From: Barthelona sp. PCE
Lineage: Eukaryota; Metamonada: BaSk clade
DNA: 64,000 nucleotides
Direction: 5' to 3'
Assembly: GCA_040285745.1 (NCBI GenBank)
Contig: JAUFOR010000008.1
Location: forward strand, 1,984,001-2,048,000
Shown here one piece after another: positions 27,388 to 35,853 of this stretch (the stretch's first letter is position 1; every line of letters starts with the position of its first letter). Both the position numbers and the translations under genes were made by a program. Below the pieces are notes generated by a model. The model was not told the DNA's origin. It made no database searches and saw only the letters and a program-made list of their open reading frames with translations.

Positions 27388-27609
27388 AAATTTGTATACT
27401 TTTACCCATAAATAATAAGGGTGATTGTATTCAAGTGCAATATGCTGCTAAAACCATTGGAATTCAGAATAATTGTAAGAAATTGCAAGAACCATCATCC
27501 CCTAATAAAAAAATTTTTTTTATCTTTAAAACTCATTATGGAGCAACTTAATTATATACATGTCCATATAGATAATCTAATTCACTTTATTAGTTTGTTA
27601 AACTATTTA

Positions 27610-27626
27610 TCCACCTTTTCATTTTT
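27610..27626 (+). promoter_or_regulatory. Initiator-like element of ARP2
   Basis: TCCACCTTTTCATTTTT; the adenine of TCA (27621) is 30 nt before the ATG. Same core as at eRF3, Ran and others in this window. Confidence 0.5.
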
Positions 27627-27650
27627 TTGTTTCGTTAAGGGGCTATTATC

Positions 27651-28869
27651 ATGTCAAGAACAGTAATTATCGACAATGGAAGTGGTGTATGTTTGCTATT
27701 TTAGTAATTTGGGCTGTTCTAACATTCAGTATATTAAATGTGGTTTCCCCAGTGATCGTTTCCCGCATTCTACATTCCCTAACGTGGTAGGCCGACCCAT
27801 AGCTCGCTCAGGTGCTAATCTGAAGGGTCTTGAAGAAGTTCCAGACCTACTGCTGGGTGATCAAGTTGAACCTTATTTATCAGCACTTCAGCTCACCAGA
27901 CCGATCGATCATGGTATTATCACTCACCTTGATGACCAAAAACTCATCTGGGATTATGCATTCAACAAAAAACTTGTAGTTGACCCTTCAGAGACAAAGG
28001 TTCTGTTAACAGAAGCTCCTTTAAACCCAGTAAGGAACAGAGAGAACATGTTGGAGGTATTATTTGAGAATTTTGATGTTCCTGCCGCGCAAGTATATGC
28101 ACAAGCTGTGCTTACTCTTTACGCTAGTGGTCAAGAGACAGGGTGTGTCGTTGACTCAGGTGACGGTGTCACTCACGTTGTCCCAATCTCCAATGGTATG
28201 ATCTTCCATCATCAAGTGAAAAGATTGAACGTTGCAGGTAGAGATATCACTAGAAATCTTCTTAAATTGATGTGTGATCGTGGTTTCTACTTAAATGAAG
28301 GTTCTGATCTGGAACTAGTCAGAAAAATCAAGGAAGAAGCTTGTTACATTGCCTATGATTTAGATTATGAGAAGAAGCTAAACCGTGAGACCACTGCAAT
28401 CAGTGAAGATTACCGTCTGCCTGATGGTTCATTTTTAAATCTCAGTCATGAGCGATTTTTGGCTGCAGAGTGTCTGTTCCAACCTCATCTGGTTGGATTG
28501 AATGAACTACCGGGTGTTGATATGATGACGTTCAACGCAATTAACGAATGTCCTATTACTGCACGAAAAGGACTATATGAAAACATTTTCGTATCAGGTG
28601 GTACATCAATGTATCCAGGTTTCCCTACTCGTCTTGAACGATCAATTAAGAGCATTTATAAGCGTATTGTAAGAAAGGGAGGTAATGAAGGACGTGTTAA
28701 GATTAAGGTTAAGGCTCCAGCAAACCGTAAAAACTCTGTATTTATTGGTGGTGCAATTCTTGCACAAGTTGCCGAGGCATCAGCAGATTTTTGGATTCAG
28801 AAGAGTGAGTATGAAGAATGTGGAGCAAATTTTGTTGCGAAGAATCGTTGTGGACAGCTTGCTTTTTAA
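27651..28869 (+). CDS. ARP2: Actin-related protein 2, spliced
   Basis: Exons 27651-27686 and 27730-28869, joined after a 43-nt intron, give 391 aa, almost exactly the usual ARP2 length (~394). The 12-codon first exon encodes MSRTVIIDNGSG and joins to YIKCGFPSDRFP, rebuilding the phosphate-binding loop DNGSGxxKCG. Further actin-fold blocks: VGRPIARS, TEAPLNPVRNRENMLEVLFE, the second loop VVDSGDGVTHVVP, and FVSGGTSMYPGFPTRLE. ARP2-specific features include VGRPI with the spaced LTRPIDHG(I) and the NPxxNR variant. With ARP3 and five other subunits it nucleates branched actin at membranes. It sits inside the spacer between the two inverted-repeat arms. Confidence 0.92.
27687..27729 (+). other. 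Spliceosomal intron, 43 nt (ARP2)
   Basis: GTATGTTTGC at the 5' end and TTCTAACATTCAG at the 3' end, phase 0. Removal restores the actin phosphate loop; unspliced, the frame meets a stop (tag) within the intron. Confidence 0.88.
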
Positions 28870-28889
28870 TTTTCTGCTATTTACAAAAG

Positions 28890-29879
28890 TTAAACTTTTT
28901 GTTTCAATTCTTCCTTTTTGCTATTCTTACCCTTATTGAGTTTGCTAAAGATTGAATCGTAAAGCACACCACCGAACACAAGAGTCATACCAATCCATTG
29001 AATAGGTTTGATAGTGTGTCCGTTCAGTAAAATACTGAGTAAAATTGTAAAGAACTTACGCGTAGTTGTCACAATTGTAAGCACAACACTATTGAAGTTT
29101 GTGATAATTAGGTAAATGAAATTCTGACCTACAACACTTGTGCAACAGAAAACTAATAACTTTGGAATATGCGTTGGATGTCTGAGTAAAAAGTACACTC
29201 CACCAAACAATTGACCTGAGAACAGAGCAGCAATCATTGTGGCGATACCTCCCCAGAAGTTAACACGTAGCATCATCTCTCTGGAATGAGGTTTGTGTTC
29301 TGCAACAACATTGTCTTGGAATGCTGCATAAATTCCGTCTGAGAATAATGAAATAAACACAAGCACGATTCCAAAAGAGCTTGCTTCAAGGGCTACATTG
29401 CTTGAACGTCCTAACAAAAACAAAGCAAGACCACCAGAGATACAAACACTACATATGTACTTGTAAAGAGGATACTTAATCTTTCTGATCAAAACAGATA
29501 CAAGAAGAACAGCGAGTAGCTTACAACACTTTGCTAAAACCTGAGTAGGGTAATCAACAAATAAAATTGCAGCGTTTGAGCAGCTCATTGATAAACCATA
29601 GAAAATACCAATCTTTGCAAACTGTTTACGTGGTGGCTTTTTGATCATTGGTGTTTTGATAAACTGTAACATAGCTCTGGACAATAAATGACAGCAAATG
29701 CATTGTAAAGAAATAGCTAGCAATGGATAGCTAAACTTCTCTTTGTTTGGCCCATATGTCGTCTTGAATACAGCCTCTTGAAATAGTCCAAATACTAAAT
29801 ACGAGGCATAAATTCCAAAAACACCTATGAAAAATAACAGGTATGATTTTTTCTCTGATTTGGTAAACTTGAGTTTCAT
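28890..29879 (-). CDS. Nucleotide-sugar/drug-metabolite transporter (SLC35B/UAA-like)
   Basis: 329 aa with about ten hydrophobic helices spread over the length, starting FFIGVFGIYASYLVFGLFQEAVF. YASYLVFGLxQE near the first helix and the late helix IKPIQWIGMTLVFGGVLYDS fit the UAA/SLC35B transporters that exchange UDP-galactose, UDP-GlcNAc or PAPS for nucleotide monophosphate in the ER or Golgi. The C-terminus is lysine-rich (KKEELKQKV), with lysines compatible with ER retrieval but not an exact KKxx end. The substrate cannot be inferred. It converges on ARP2 with 20 bp between stops, and both genes lie in the unique spacer of the inverted repeat. Confidence 0.8.
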   Translation of the reverse strand: MKLKFTKSEKKSYLLFFIGVFGIYASYLVFGLFQEAVFKTTYGPNKEKFSYPLLAISLQCICCHLLSRAMLQFIKTPMIKKPPRKQFAKIGIFYGLSMSCSNAAILFVDYPTQVLAKCCKLLAVLLVSVLIRKIKYPLYKYICSVCISGGLALFLLGRSSNVALEASSFGIVLVFISLFSDGIYAAFQDNVVAEHKPHSREMMLRVNFWGGIATMIAALFSGQLFGGVYFLLRHPTHIPKLLVFCCTSVVGQNFIYLIITNFNSVVLTIVTTTRKFFTILLSILLNGHTIKPIQWIGMTLVFGGVLYDSIFSKLNKGKNSKKEELKQKV

Positions 29880-30584
29880 GTGAGTATATTTTAAGTGTAC
29901 TTAACAAAATGAATAGTTGCAAAAAACAAACCGAAAGAGGAATGATATAAGAAACCAAGTAACAACATATTTAACACATTTATTTTGTTGGAAATTCATT
30001 GACTTCCATGCAAAGATACTTTTCTTCATAATAATGACTAAAATTTCGATTGTATGAGTATACCACCGAAAAAATCCACAAAAACACCACAAGCAACAAA
30101 CCACGGATCGCGTCCAAGAGCACAAGCATGCAGAACGCACAGCAAAAAACAGCCCAACATGGATCACGTCACAAAAACACGACGACGATGAGCCTGAAGC
30201 CCCAGCGGCAGCAACCAGTCCCCATGCCCGCAAAACAACACCCAAGCCCCGATACACAAAAAGGCAAAGAAGGAAGAAAACTCAAATGCACATTTTCCGT
30301 ATTTGAGCATCCTGCATCCGCAGCAGCTCATGCACGCACACGATTGATCCCTGCTCGGTGAACTAAAATATGTACAAAGACAAAACGCAACATTGACAAA
30401 AAGATTTCTCACCGTTAACGCATTTTACACCACTTATACACAACTGATACCTGGATATAGCACCAAACACGTGCCTTGGTTTGCGTGTAAATAAAAATCT
30501 CGGTTGCAGCCCTCAGCCCAACCGGGGGTAGCTACTCAATTTATTTTTTTACTACAGAGTACATATCCTTGTCAAAACATTACA
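29880..30584. other. Intergenic region: transporter promoter and H3 copy A upstream
   Basis: 29880-30068 is unique AT-rich sequence. 30069-30584 is repeat arm A. Its first ~300 bp is GC-rich, with a 42-codon basic frame from an ATG at 30054 (contains PKKSTKTP) and overlapping frames; none is supported as a gene. The 200 bp before H3 holds its promoter. Confidence 0.45.
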
Positions 30585-31019
30585 ATGGTTAGAACCAAGC
30601 TTTTACCTAACAAGACCTCCGCCGTCAAGCACCCCATGACCGATACTTCCGCCAAGAAGTCCACCAAGAACCCTTCCGCTGGTGGTTACAAGCGTCAGCA
30701 GCGTATCCCCCCGGGCATGGCTGCTCTCCGTGAGATCCGTGATTTCCAGGCCTCTGAGAAGCTCCTTCTCCGTAAGCTTCCTTTCCAGAAGCTCGTCCGT
30801 CGTATCGCTTCCGATCACGGTTCTGGTATCCGTTTCCAGAAGACCGCTCTTCTCGCCCTTCAAGAGTCTGCTGAGTCTTACCTCACCTCCCTCTTCGAGC
30901 AGTCCCTCTTCTGTGCTGTCCACGCCAAGCGTGTCACCCTTTTCCTTGATGACATGCGTCTTGCTCTCCGTATCCGCAATGATCCCTTCCTTGTCGGTGC
31001 TGAGGAGGAGCGCGAGTAA
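30585..31019 (+). CDS. Divergent histone H3 (copy A, intact)
   Basis: 144 aa. Recognisable H3 fold: [70 protein letters not shown]. The N-tail keeps VRTK (Lys4) and lysines at 9 and 14, but around Lys9 it reads PNKT instead of ARKS, lacks most other canonical residues, and is one residue shorter than usual up to PG. The C-terminus is ~9 residues longer and acidic (GAEEERE). The loop between the first two core helices has normal length, which argues against a typical CENP-A. Codons are GC-rich, as for highly expressed genes. It could be the only H3, or a variant; no H4 is adjacent. Confidence 0.9.
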   Translation: MVRTKLLPNKTSAVKHPMTDTSAKKSTKNPSAGGYKRQQRIPPGMAALREIRDFQASEKLLLRKLPFQKLVRRIASDHGSGIRFQKTALLALQESAESYLTSLFEQSLFCAVHAKRVTLFLDDMRLALRIRNDPFLVGAEEERE

Positions 31020-31144
31020 TCAACTTCAAATCCAAACATATATATAACTAAAAAAAAACATCAAAAAACAGGTGTTCTTAAACACCAATTAATCTTAATA
31101 ACCGTGCTTTATCACGGAATTGTGTAATTTGTATTGTAAAAAGT

Positions 31145-31160
31145 TTTCTTTTCACTTTCA
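31145..31160 (+). promoter_or_regulatory. Initiator-like element of metallophosphatase copy A
   Basis: TTTCTTTTCACTTTCA, adenine of TCA at 31154, 23 nt before the ATG. The mirror copy in arm B is identical by sequence symmetry. Confidence 0.45.
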
Positions 31161-31176
31161 TTATTTGGTTGTTGTT

Positions 31177-32442
31177 ATGAAGTTCAACATACTTTGTAGC
31201 GGGCTCATTTTGCTCGTGGCACTCGTTTCTGCATGCCACGCAGAGAAAATCGGCAGTTTCGCTGTTTTTACAGACGTTCATCTCGCCGACAAGTACCACG
31301 CTGGCTCTGACCCAAAGTCCTTGTGCATCAAGGGAACTGGTAGCGCTGCATACTTCGGAGACACGCATTGTGACGCACCAATCCAATTGATTGACAGTGC
31401 CGTTGAGTTCGCCGCTTCGCTCCCCGATGTCAATTTCTACGCTTTTCTTGGCGACATCCTCCCTCAAAAGGCCACTGAAAAGAAGGAGGATCTCAAGTTC
31501 ACACGCGATCAGCTCGAAGAGTCTATCGACAAGATGGGCAGTGTCATGCGCAAGCACCTCGCCGGCCGCGATGTCATGCTGTCTCTTGGCAATCACGATA
31601 TGGTACCACTCTACCACCACAACGCCAAATCGACATGGTTGTACAGTCGTGTTGCCCACAAATATTGGCAGGACTTTTTCCATCCCAACGAACGCGATTC
31701 TTTCGCAAAGGGTGCCTTCTACTACCGCGACTTTTACAAGATTGGGCTCCGTGTTATCGTTATCAATACCAACCTGTATTCTTCGACCAACCTTCCTCAT
31801 GTTAACAAGGATGTGCTGGGGCAGTGGAAGTGGTTCCAGTCTCTCGTCGAGGACTGCCCCTTCAAGATCCTCGTCCTCGGGCACAACCCCCCGGGCGTGA
31901 TGGGCAATAATGACATTCCGGTCATGTGGGCTGAGGGAGCTAAGATTTTGATGCAAAACATGAATAACAAAAACATTATCGGGCAAGTTTATGGTCATCT
32001 TCATACTGATACATTCATTGTAGGTGATACTCATGGTATTTGGATGACACCTTCAATTTCACCAAAGGATCATGAACCCTTCTATGACGGCAACAATCCA
32101 ACTGTTCGTATTTACCATATTGGGTATACCCCTAAAAAGGGAGTACACATGATGGATTACGATCAGTATTACCTTGATCTCACAAAGTACGGTCCAAATG
32201 ATAAGATAGCTGATTGGAAGCTACAATACAAATGGAGTGATTATGGAGTGAGTGACATGACCATTGAATCCGCTAAAAAGGTCTTGCACAAGATTAAAAC
32301 TGATCAAACAACCAAAGACCTATTTGTTGAGCGCAATTCGGTCGGTTGTCCTCGCTCAAAAATAACCCCTCGCATTGTTAAACAGCTGGTTTGTGCTGTT
32401 GAGAATTGGGCATGGCACAAGTATTACGCCTGTCTTTTATAG
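31177..32442 (+). CDS. Secreted calcineurin-like metallophosphatase, ASMase-like (repeat copy A)
   Basis: 421 aa, same length as copy B at 24985-26250. Signal peptide (residues 1-22), then FTDVHLADKY, FLGDILPQ, LGNHDM, LGHNPPG and YGHLHTD metal-binding blocks of the acid sphingomyelinase-like phosphodiesterases. The coding sequence is identical to copy B up to 31916, then differs, with no length change over the last 526 nt. The 5' part is rich in G/C at third positions (for example ctc, gcc, aag), while the divergent 3' part uses A/T-ending codons like neighbouring genes. Both copies retain all active-site residues, so both may be functional enzymes with different C-terminal regions. Confidence 0.88.
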   Translation: MKFNILCSGLILLVALVSACHAEKIGSFAVFTDVHLADKYHAGSDPKSLCIKGTGSAAYFGDTHCDAPIQLIDSAVEFAASLPDVNFYAFLGDILPQKATEKKEDLKFTRDQLEESIDKMGSVMRKHLAGRDVMLSLGNHDMVPLYHHNAKSTWLYSRVAHKYWQDFFHPNERDSFAKGAFYYRDFYKIGLRVIVINTNLYSSTNLPHVNKDVLGQWKWFQSLVEDCPFKILVLGHNPPGVMGNNDIPVMWAEGAKILMQNMNNKNIIGQVYGHLHTDTFIVGDTHGIWMTPSISPKDHEPFYDGNNPTVRIYHIGYTPKKGVHMMDYDQYYLDLTKYGPNDKIADWKLQYKWSDYGVSDMTIESAKKVLHKIKTDQTTKDLFVERNSVGCPRSKITPRIVKQLVCAVENWAWHKYYACLL

Positions 32443-32472
32443 TAAAGTCTTATTTGTTTACTATTGATATAT

Positions 32473-35400
32473 TTACCAGTCATCATCATCTGAATCAGAG
32501 AAAAGTACGCTGTATTTCGTATTAGAAACTGAAGGTGATACAGATTCACTATCCGTTTCATCGAGAAGAAGAGGTTTTGATGCAACTTCTTCAACTGGCT
32601 CTTCCTCATCTTCGGTAAATGTTATTTGGATTTTTGTGTGCTTAGGAACTTCTTCCTTGACAATGGATGGACTTAACTCCTCAACCTGTTCAGGAACTTC
32701 AGCAGTAACTTCAGGCGATTCCACTACTTCTTCTGTAACTTCTTCAACAACCACAACTGTTTCCTCATCTTCTGTTACTTCCATTGTTTCATTAGGTTCA
32801 TCAAAAACTTCATGCTTTGGTTCTTCAACAACAGGTTCTGGTTCTTCAACAATAGGTTCTGGCTCCTCCTCAACAACAGGTTTTGGTTCTTCAACAACAG
32901 GTTCTGGCTCCTCCTCAATAACAGGTTTTGGTTCTTCAACAACAGGTTCTGGCTCCTCTTCAACAGGCTTTGGTTCTTCAACAATAGGTTCTTGCTCCAC
33001 CTCAACAACTGGTTCAATGACCTCTGGCTCTGATTCGGATTCAACACCAAAAGATGAATCACTGGGCTCTTCAACAGGCTCAACCTCAGGTTCGGGAACA
33101 TACTCATCATTAACAAATTTCTCAGTTTCCTTAGGCTCAGGTTCCTTGGGCTCAGGTTCCGAGTCGGTGTCCCATTCACTGCTGTCGGTGAAAGGTACTG
33201 CAACCTTGTCTGCAACTGGTGGAATGTAGTCATCATCTTCAACACTGTCATTTTCAACAACGGCAGTGTTAACAGCCACACCTCCAAAATCAAAGTCACT
33301 CTCCTCATCACTTTCCACCGTCGGTTCAACGGCAGTGGGCTCAATGTAAACAGGCTCTGGCTCTGGTTCATAGACTTCTTCATCTTCAACCAACTCTTCA
33401 GCTAATTGCTCAGGTTCCGACTCCTCAAAATCTGACTCTTCCTCCTCATAATCTTCCTCATCATCTTCAGGTTCGGGGAACTCACCATACTCTTCGTAGT
33501 GCTTGAACAAAACCCCAATCTCAGATTTGAGAATTAAAGCAAACGAACCAACGACCGTATCATCATCGATAGAGTCGGCAACAGCAAAGTAAAGGTGGTT
33601 AACAACATGCTGGATCTTTTCCTTGGTTCCTTCCCAGTCATCTCTGGGTTCAGCCAAGGTAACCTGATAGTTGGCAATCTCATCCTTGTAGGTATCAACC
33701 TGTAGCTCAAGGGAGTTTGCATGACTTGACCATTGAGTCACAGCGTCCTCATATGATGACAGTGAAGCTTCGAGGGTTGTGATTTTCTCGGTCAGAGCGT
33801 TCTCATTCTCGATCTTTGCCTGTGCTTCCTGACGCAACGAGCTAATGTACCCGTTCAACTCCTCGATCTTCGCAAGATGCTGCTCCTCATCACTTTCCAG
33901 GCGAACAATCTTTTCGTCGCAGTGAGCAAGACGCTTCTCCAATCCACCAATAGTGTCGTTCGAAATCGCAAAATCCGTCTGAACCTTTGACATTTCAACA
34001 CGGAGGGTGCTGGTGTTGTGCTCCTCTGCCGCCAATCTACCGTTCAGTGTTGTGATTCGCTCATCTTTCTGCTTAATCTCTTCGCGTAAATAAGCAACCT
34101 CACCACGGAGCTTGTCAACTTGCTCTAGTTCCATCTTCATGTCACGGACAGTCTGCTCTTCTGCCTCCAGTTGGCCCTTGAGAGCCTCCATTGCTTCTTG
34201 TTTGGCTTCAAGACGTGAATGCATGAAACGAAGGCTGTCATCACGCTCTGTAACCTGCGATTTGAGTTCTCCGACCTGTTTAATCAGAGTTGTTAGACTG
34301 GAAATCACACTTGCTACCGTTGTATCAGCATCAATCTCAAGCGAAAGTTCACTGTTGATACGATCAAACCCGCTGTCAACACGGACTCCAAGATCTTGGA
34401 CGCGCTCAGTAACACCCCTTATCTCCTGAACCACACCGGTATTGGGCATGTTCATCTGGGCCTGCATCTGAGGTTGCATCTGAGGTTGCATCTGAGGTTG
34501 CATCATTGGTTGAGGCTGATAATTATTCTGATAGTAACCATTCTGATACATTCGTTGCTGCATCTGGGGATCCATGTGATGCGGCTGAGACATGTACTGC
34601 GGCTGACGACGATCGTACTGATGCTGCGGCTCAGGTTCATGGTGATACGGATTGCTACTTCCATAATAATGCGGCTGCACAGGTTGACTGTGTCTAGGCG
34701 CAGCTGAGTGATGTGAGTGTTGTGAATGTTGCCCAGTGTACTGCTCAGAGCGTGCTGTCTCACTGACTGGTGCCTCGTGCACATCTTGTTTGGGACTTTT
34801 TCCCGCTATTTCATCTGCAAAACGTGCTGCAGCCTCATTCTCAGCGTATGCCTGTCGCCTGATCTTCTCGATCTTTTCCTCATGGGAAAGCTCAGGTGCA
34901 GCGGATTCATCAGCGATAACTGCGACAGGTTGAGCTGTCGGCTTTTTAGGCATTTTAAACTTGAGTAAATCGACCTCAAAGATAAGATTAGAGTTGGGTG
35001 GAACGCCTGCTACCTCCTGATCACCGTAGCCAAAACGTGCTGGAACACGGACAATTCTTTTTCCGCCTCTCTGCATGCCAATCATTCCAATACTGAGTCC
35101 ACTGACAATTTTCTCACCGCCAATAACAAAGGCAAATCCCTTACTGGTCTTGCACTCATCAACGAGCCTACCACGACTGAAATGACCTTCATCAATGTAA
35201 ACTGCATAATTAACTTTTACCTTAAACCCATCACCAATAGCGGTTCCTTGACCTATGACTTCATCATTGAACTCAACCTCTGGCTCGACAAACGGCTTAA
35301 TGTGACCAATAAATGTCTGGGCAAGATCTTTGCTCTGGAATCCAAGAATATAATCGCTGCCTTGAAATTTAAACGACCAATAAACATCATCGTGGATCAG

Positions 35401-35688
35401 GTCTAGCTTTAAATTTGCACCAAGAACTAACTCTAATACTCCTCGGCCTTGAATGAAAAAGCGAATCATTCCTTTACCTGATGTTTGTTCTTTAACAACA
35501 TTAAAAGCATCTGCAACCTGATGATAACCGTTGTTGGTCACGTACAGCGTCGCAGGTGAACTGAAAAGTGTTGTAATTAATGGTGCTGCATTGCCAGACT
35601 GAACTACTGGTGCTTGAGGTCTCTGATATGAAAAATCTGGGTCCTCATCGGACTCATCGAAGAGACTATCGAATTTGTTAGGTGCCAT
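32473..35688 (-). CDS. FKBP15-like protein: WH1-like domain, FKBP domain, coiled coil, acidic tail
   Basis: 1071 aa from the ATG at 35688 (MAPNKFDSLF); a longer frame needs an earlier TTG. Residues ~35-130 have a WH1/EVH1-like beta pattern (ATLYVTNNGYHQV, IRFFIQGRGVLELVL, WSFKFQGSDYILGFQS). Residues ~140-245 are an FKBP fold (VNYAVYIDEG, FVIGGEKIVSGLSIGMIGMQRGGKRIVRVPARFGYGDQ, VPPNSNLIFEVDLL). A Q/P/M-rich linker (~330-430) is followed by a coiled coil (~440-710) and a very acidic tail with 15-residue repeats. WH1 plus FKBP plus coiled coil is the layout of FKBP15/WAFL, an actin- and endosome-associated protein. FKBP active-site aromatics are only partly kept. An initiator-like CTTTCCTTTCACG sits 17 nt upstream. 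Confidence 0.78.
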   Translation of the reverse strand: MAPNKFDSLFDESDEDPDFSYQRPQAPVVQSGNAAPLITTLFSSPATLYVTNNGYHQVADAFNVVKEQTSGKGMIRFFIQGRGVLELVLGANLKLDLIHDDVYWSFKFQGSDYILGFQSKDLAQTFIGHIKPFVEPEVEFNDEVIGQGTAIGDGFKVKVNYAVYIDEGHFSRGRLVDECKTSKGFAFVIGGEKIVSGLSIGMIGMQRGGKRIVRVPARFGYGDQEVAGVPPNSNLIFEVDLLKFKMPKKPTAQPVAVIADESAAPELSHEEKIEKIRRQAYAENEAAARFADEIAGKSPKQDVHEAPVSETARSEQYTGQHSQHSHHSAAPRHSQPVQPHYYGSSNPYHHEPEPQHQYDRRQPQYMSQPHHMDPQMQQRMYQNGYYQNNYQPQPMMQPQMQPQMQPQMQAQMNMPNTGVVQEIRGVTERVQDLGVRVDSGFDRINSELSLEIDADTTVASVISSLTTLIKQVGELKSQVTERDDSLRFMHSRLEAKQEAMEALKGQLEAEEQTVRDMKMELEQVDKLRGEVAYLREEIKQKDERITTLNGRLAAEEHNTSTLRVEMSKVQTDFAISNDTIGGLEKRLAHCDEKIVRLESDEEQHLAKIEELNGYISSLRQEAQAKIENENALTEKITTLEASLSSYEDAVTQWSSHANSLELQVDTYKDEIANYQVTLAEPRDDWEGTKEKIQHVVNHLYFAVADSIDDDTVVGSFALILKSEIGVLFKHYEEYGEFPEPEDDEEDYEEEESDFEESEPEQLAEELVEDEEVYEPEPEPVYIEPTAVEPTVESDEESDFDFGGVAVNTAVVENDSVEDDDYIPPVADKVAVPFTDSSEWDTDSEPEPKEPEPKETEKFVNDEYVPEPEVEPVEEPSDSSFGVESESEPEVIEPVVEVEQEPIVEEPKPVEEEPEPVVEEPKPVIEEEPEPVVEEPKPVVEEEPEPIVEEPEPVVEEPKHEVFDEPNETMEVTEDEETVVVVEEVTEEVVESPEVTAEVPEQVEELSPSIVKEEVPKHTKIQITFTEDEEEPVEEVASKPLLLDETDSESVSPSVSNTKYSVLFSDSDDDDW
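32815..33000 (-). repeat. 45-bp coding minisatellite in FKBP15-like acidic tail
   Basis: About four near-identical 45-bp units encoding variants of VVEEPKPVVEEEPEP. Third-position differences between units are few, indicating recent expansion. The opposite strand is incidentally open through the repeat. Confidence 0.85.
34462..34504 (-). repeat. 12-bp coding repeat (MQPQ)
   Basis: At least three units of tgcatctgaggt on the plus strand, encoding MQPQ repeats within the Q/M-rich linker of the FKBP15-like protein. Confidence 0.7.
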
Positions 35689-35830
35689 TGTGTTGTTAAG
35701 CACGTGAAAGGAAAGATAAAAAAAAACAACCAAACTCTGAAATGAAACTCCTTTGTAGAACTAAGAACGACATATTCCATGGGTATACGTCTCACCAAGT
35801 TCAATATTTTGGACAATATGTCATACTTAT

Positions 35831-35851
35831 TTATCCACCCTTTTCACTAAC
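35831..35851 (+). promoter_or_regulatory. Initiator-like element of eRF3
   Basis: Reads ATCCACCCTTTTCACTAAC; the TCA adenine (35846) is 8 nt before the ATG, implying an extremely short leader. It is the cleanest example of the motif shared by at least a dozen genes here. Confidence 0.6.
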
Positions 35852-35853
35852 AA

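Larger units (their letters stand above)
26844..27650. other. Intergenic region: H3 copy B upstream, arm end and ARP2 promoter
   Basis: 26844-27360 lies in repeat arm B; its outer ~300 bp is GC-richer than the surroundings and is open in several frames. 27361-27650 is unique and AT-rich, starting with a 26-bp palindrome and ending with the ARP2 initiator ATCCACCTTTTCATTT. No confirmed gene here. Confidence 0.5.
30069..31916 (+). repeat. Inverted repeat arm A (1848 bp)
   Basis: Mirror of 25511-27360. It contains H3 copy A and the first ~250 codons of metallophosphatase copy A. Its right edge falls inside that gene at GACAT, after which the two paralogues diverge at once. Its left edge is the start of AAAAAATCCACAAAAACACC. 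Confidence 0.93.

Noticed and set aside
30050-30361. Frames of 80-100 codons upstream of each H3 copy
   Set aside because: Several overlapping frames are open on both strands, which GC-rich sequence produces by chance. No one is clearly favoured and none has a family match; kept only as a finding.
30585-31019. Calling the H3 a CENP-A centromeric variant
   Set aside because: The first loop of the fold is the normal length and the tail still keeps VRTK and lysines at 9 and 14; divergence alone is not sufficient evidence.
32636-33229. Plus-strand frame of 197 codons rich in Ser, Thr and Gly across the FKBP15-like tail
   Set aside because: It is the reverse complement of a Glu/Pro repeat; low-complexity repeats open the other strand automatically.
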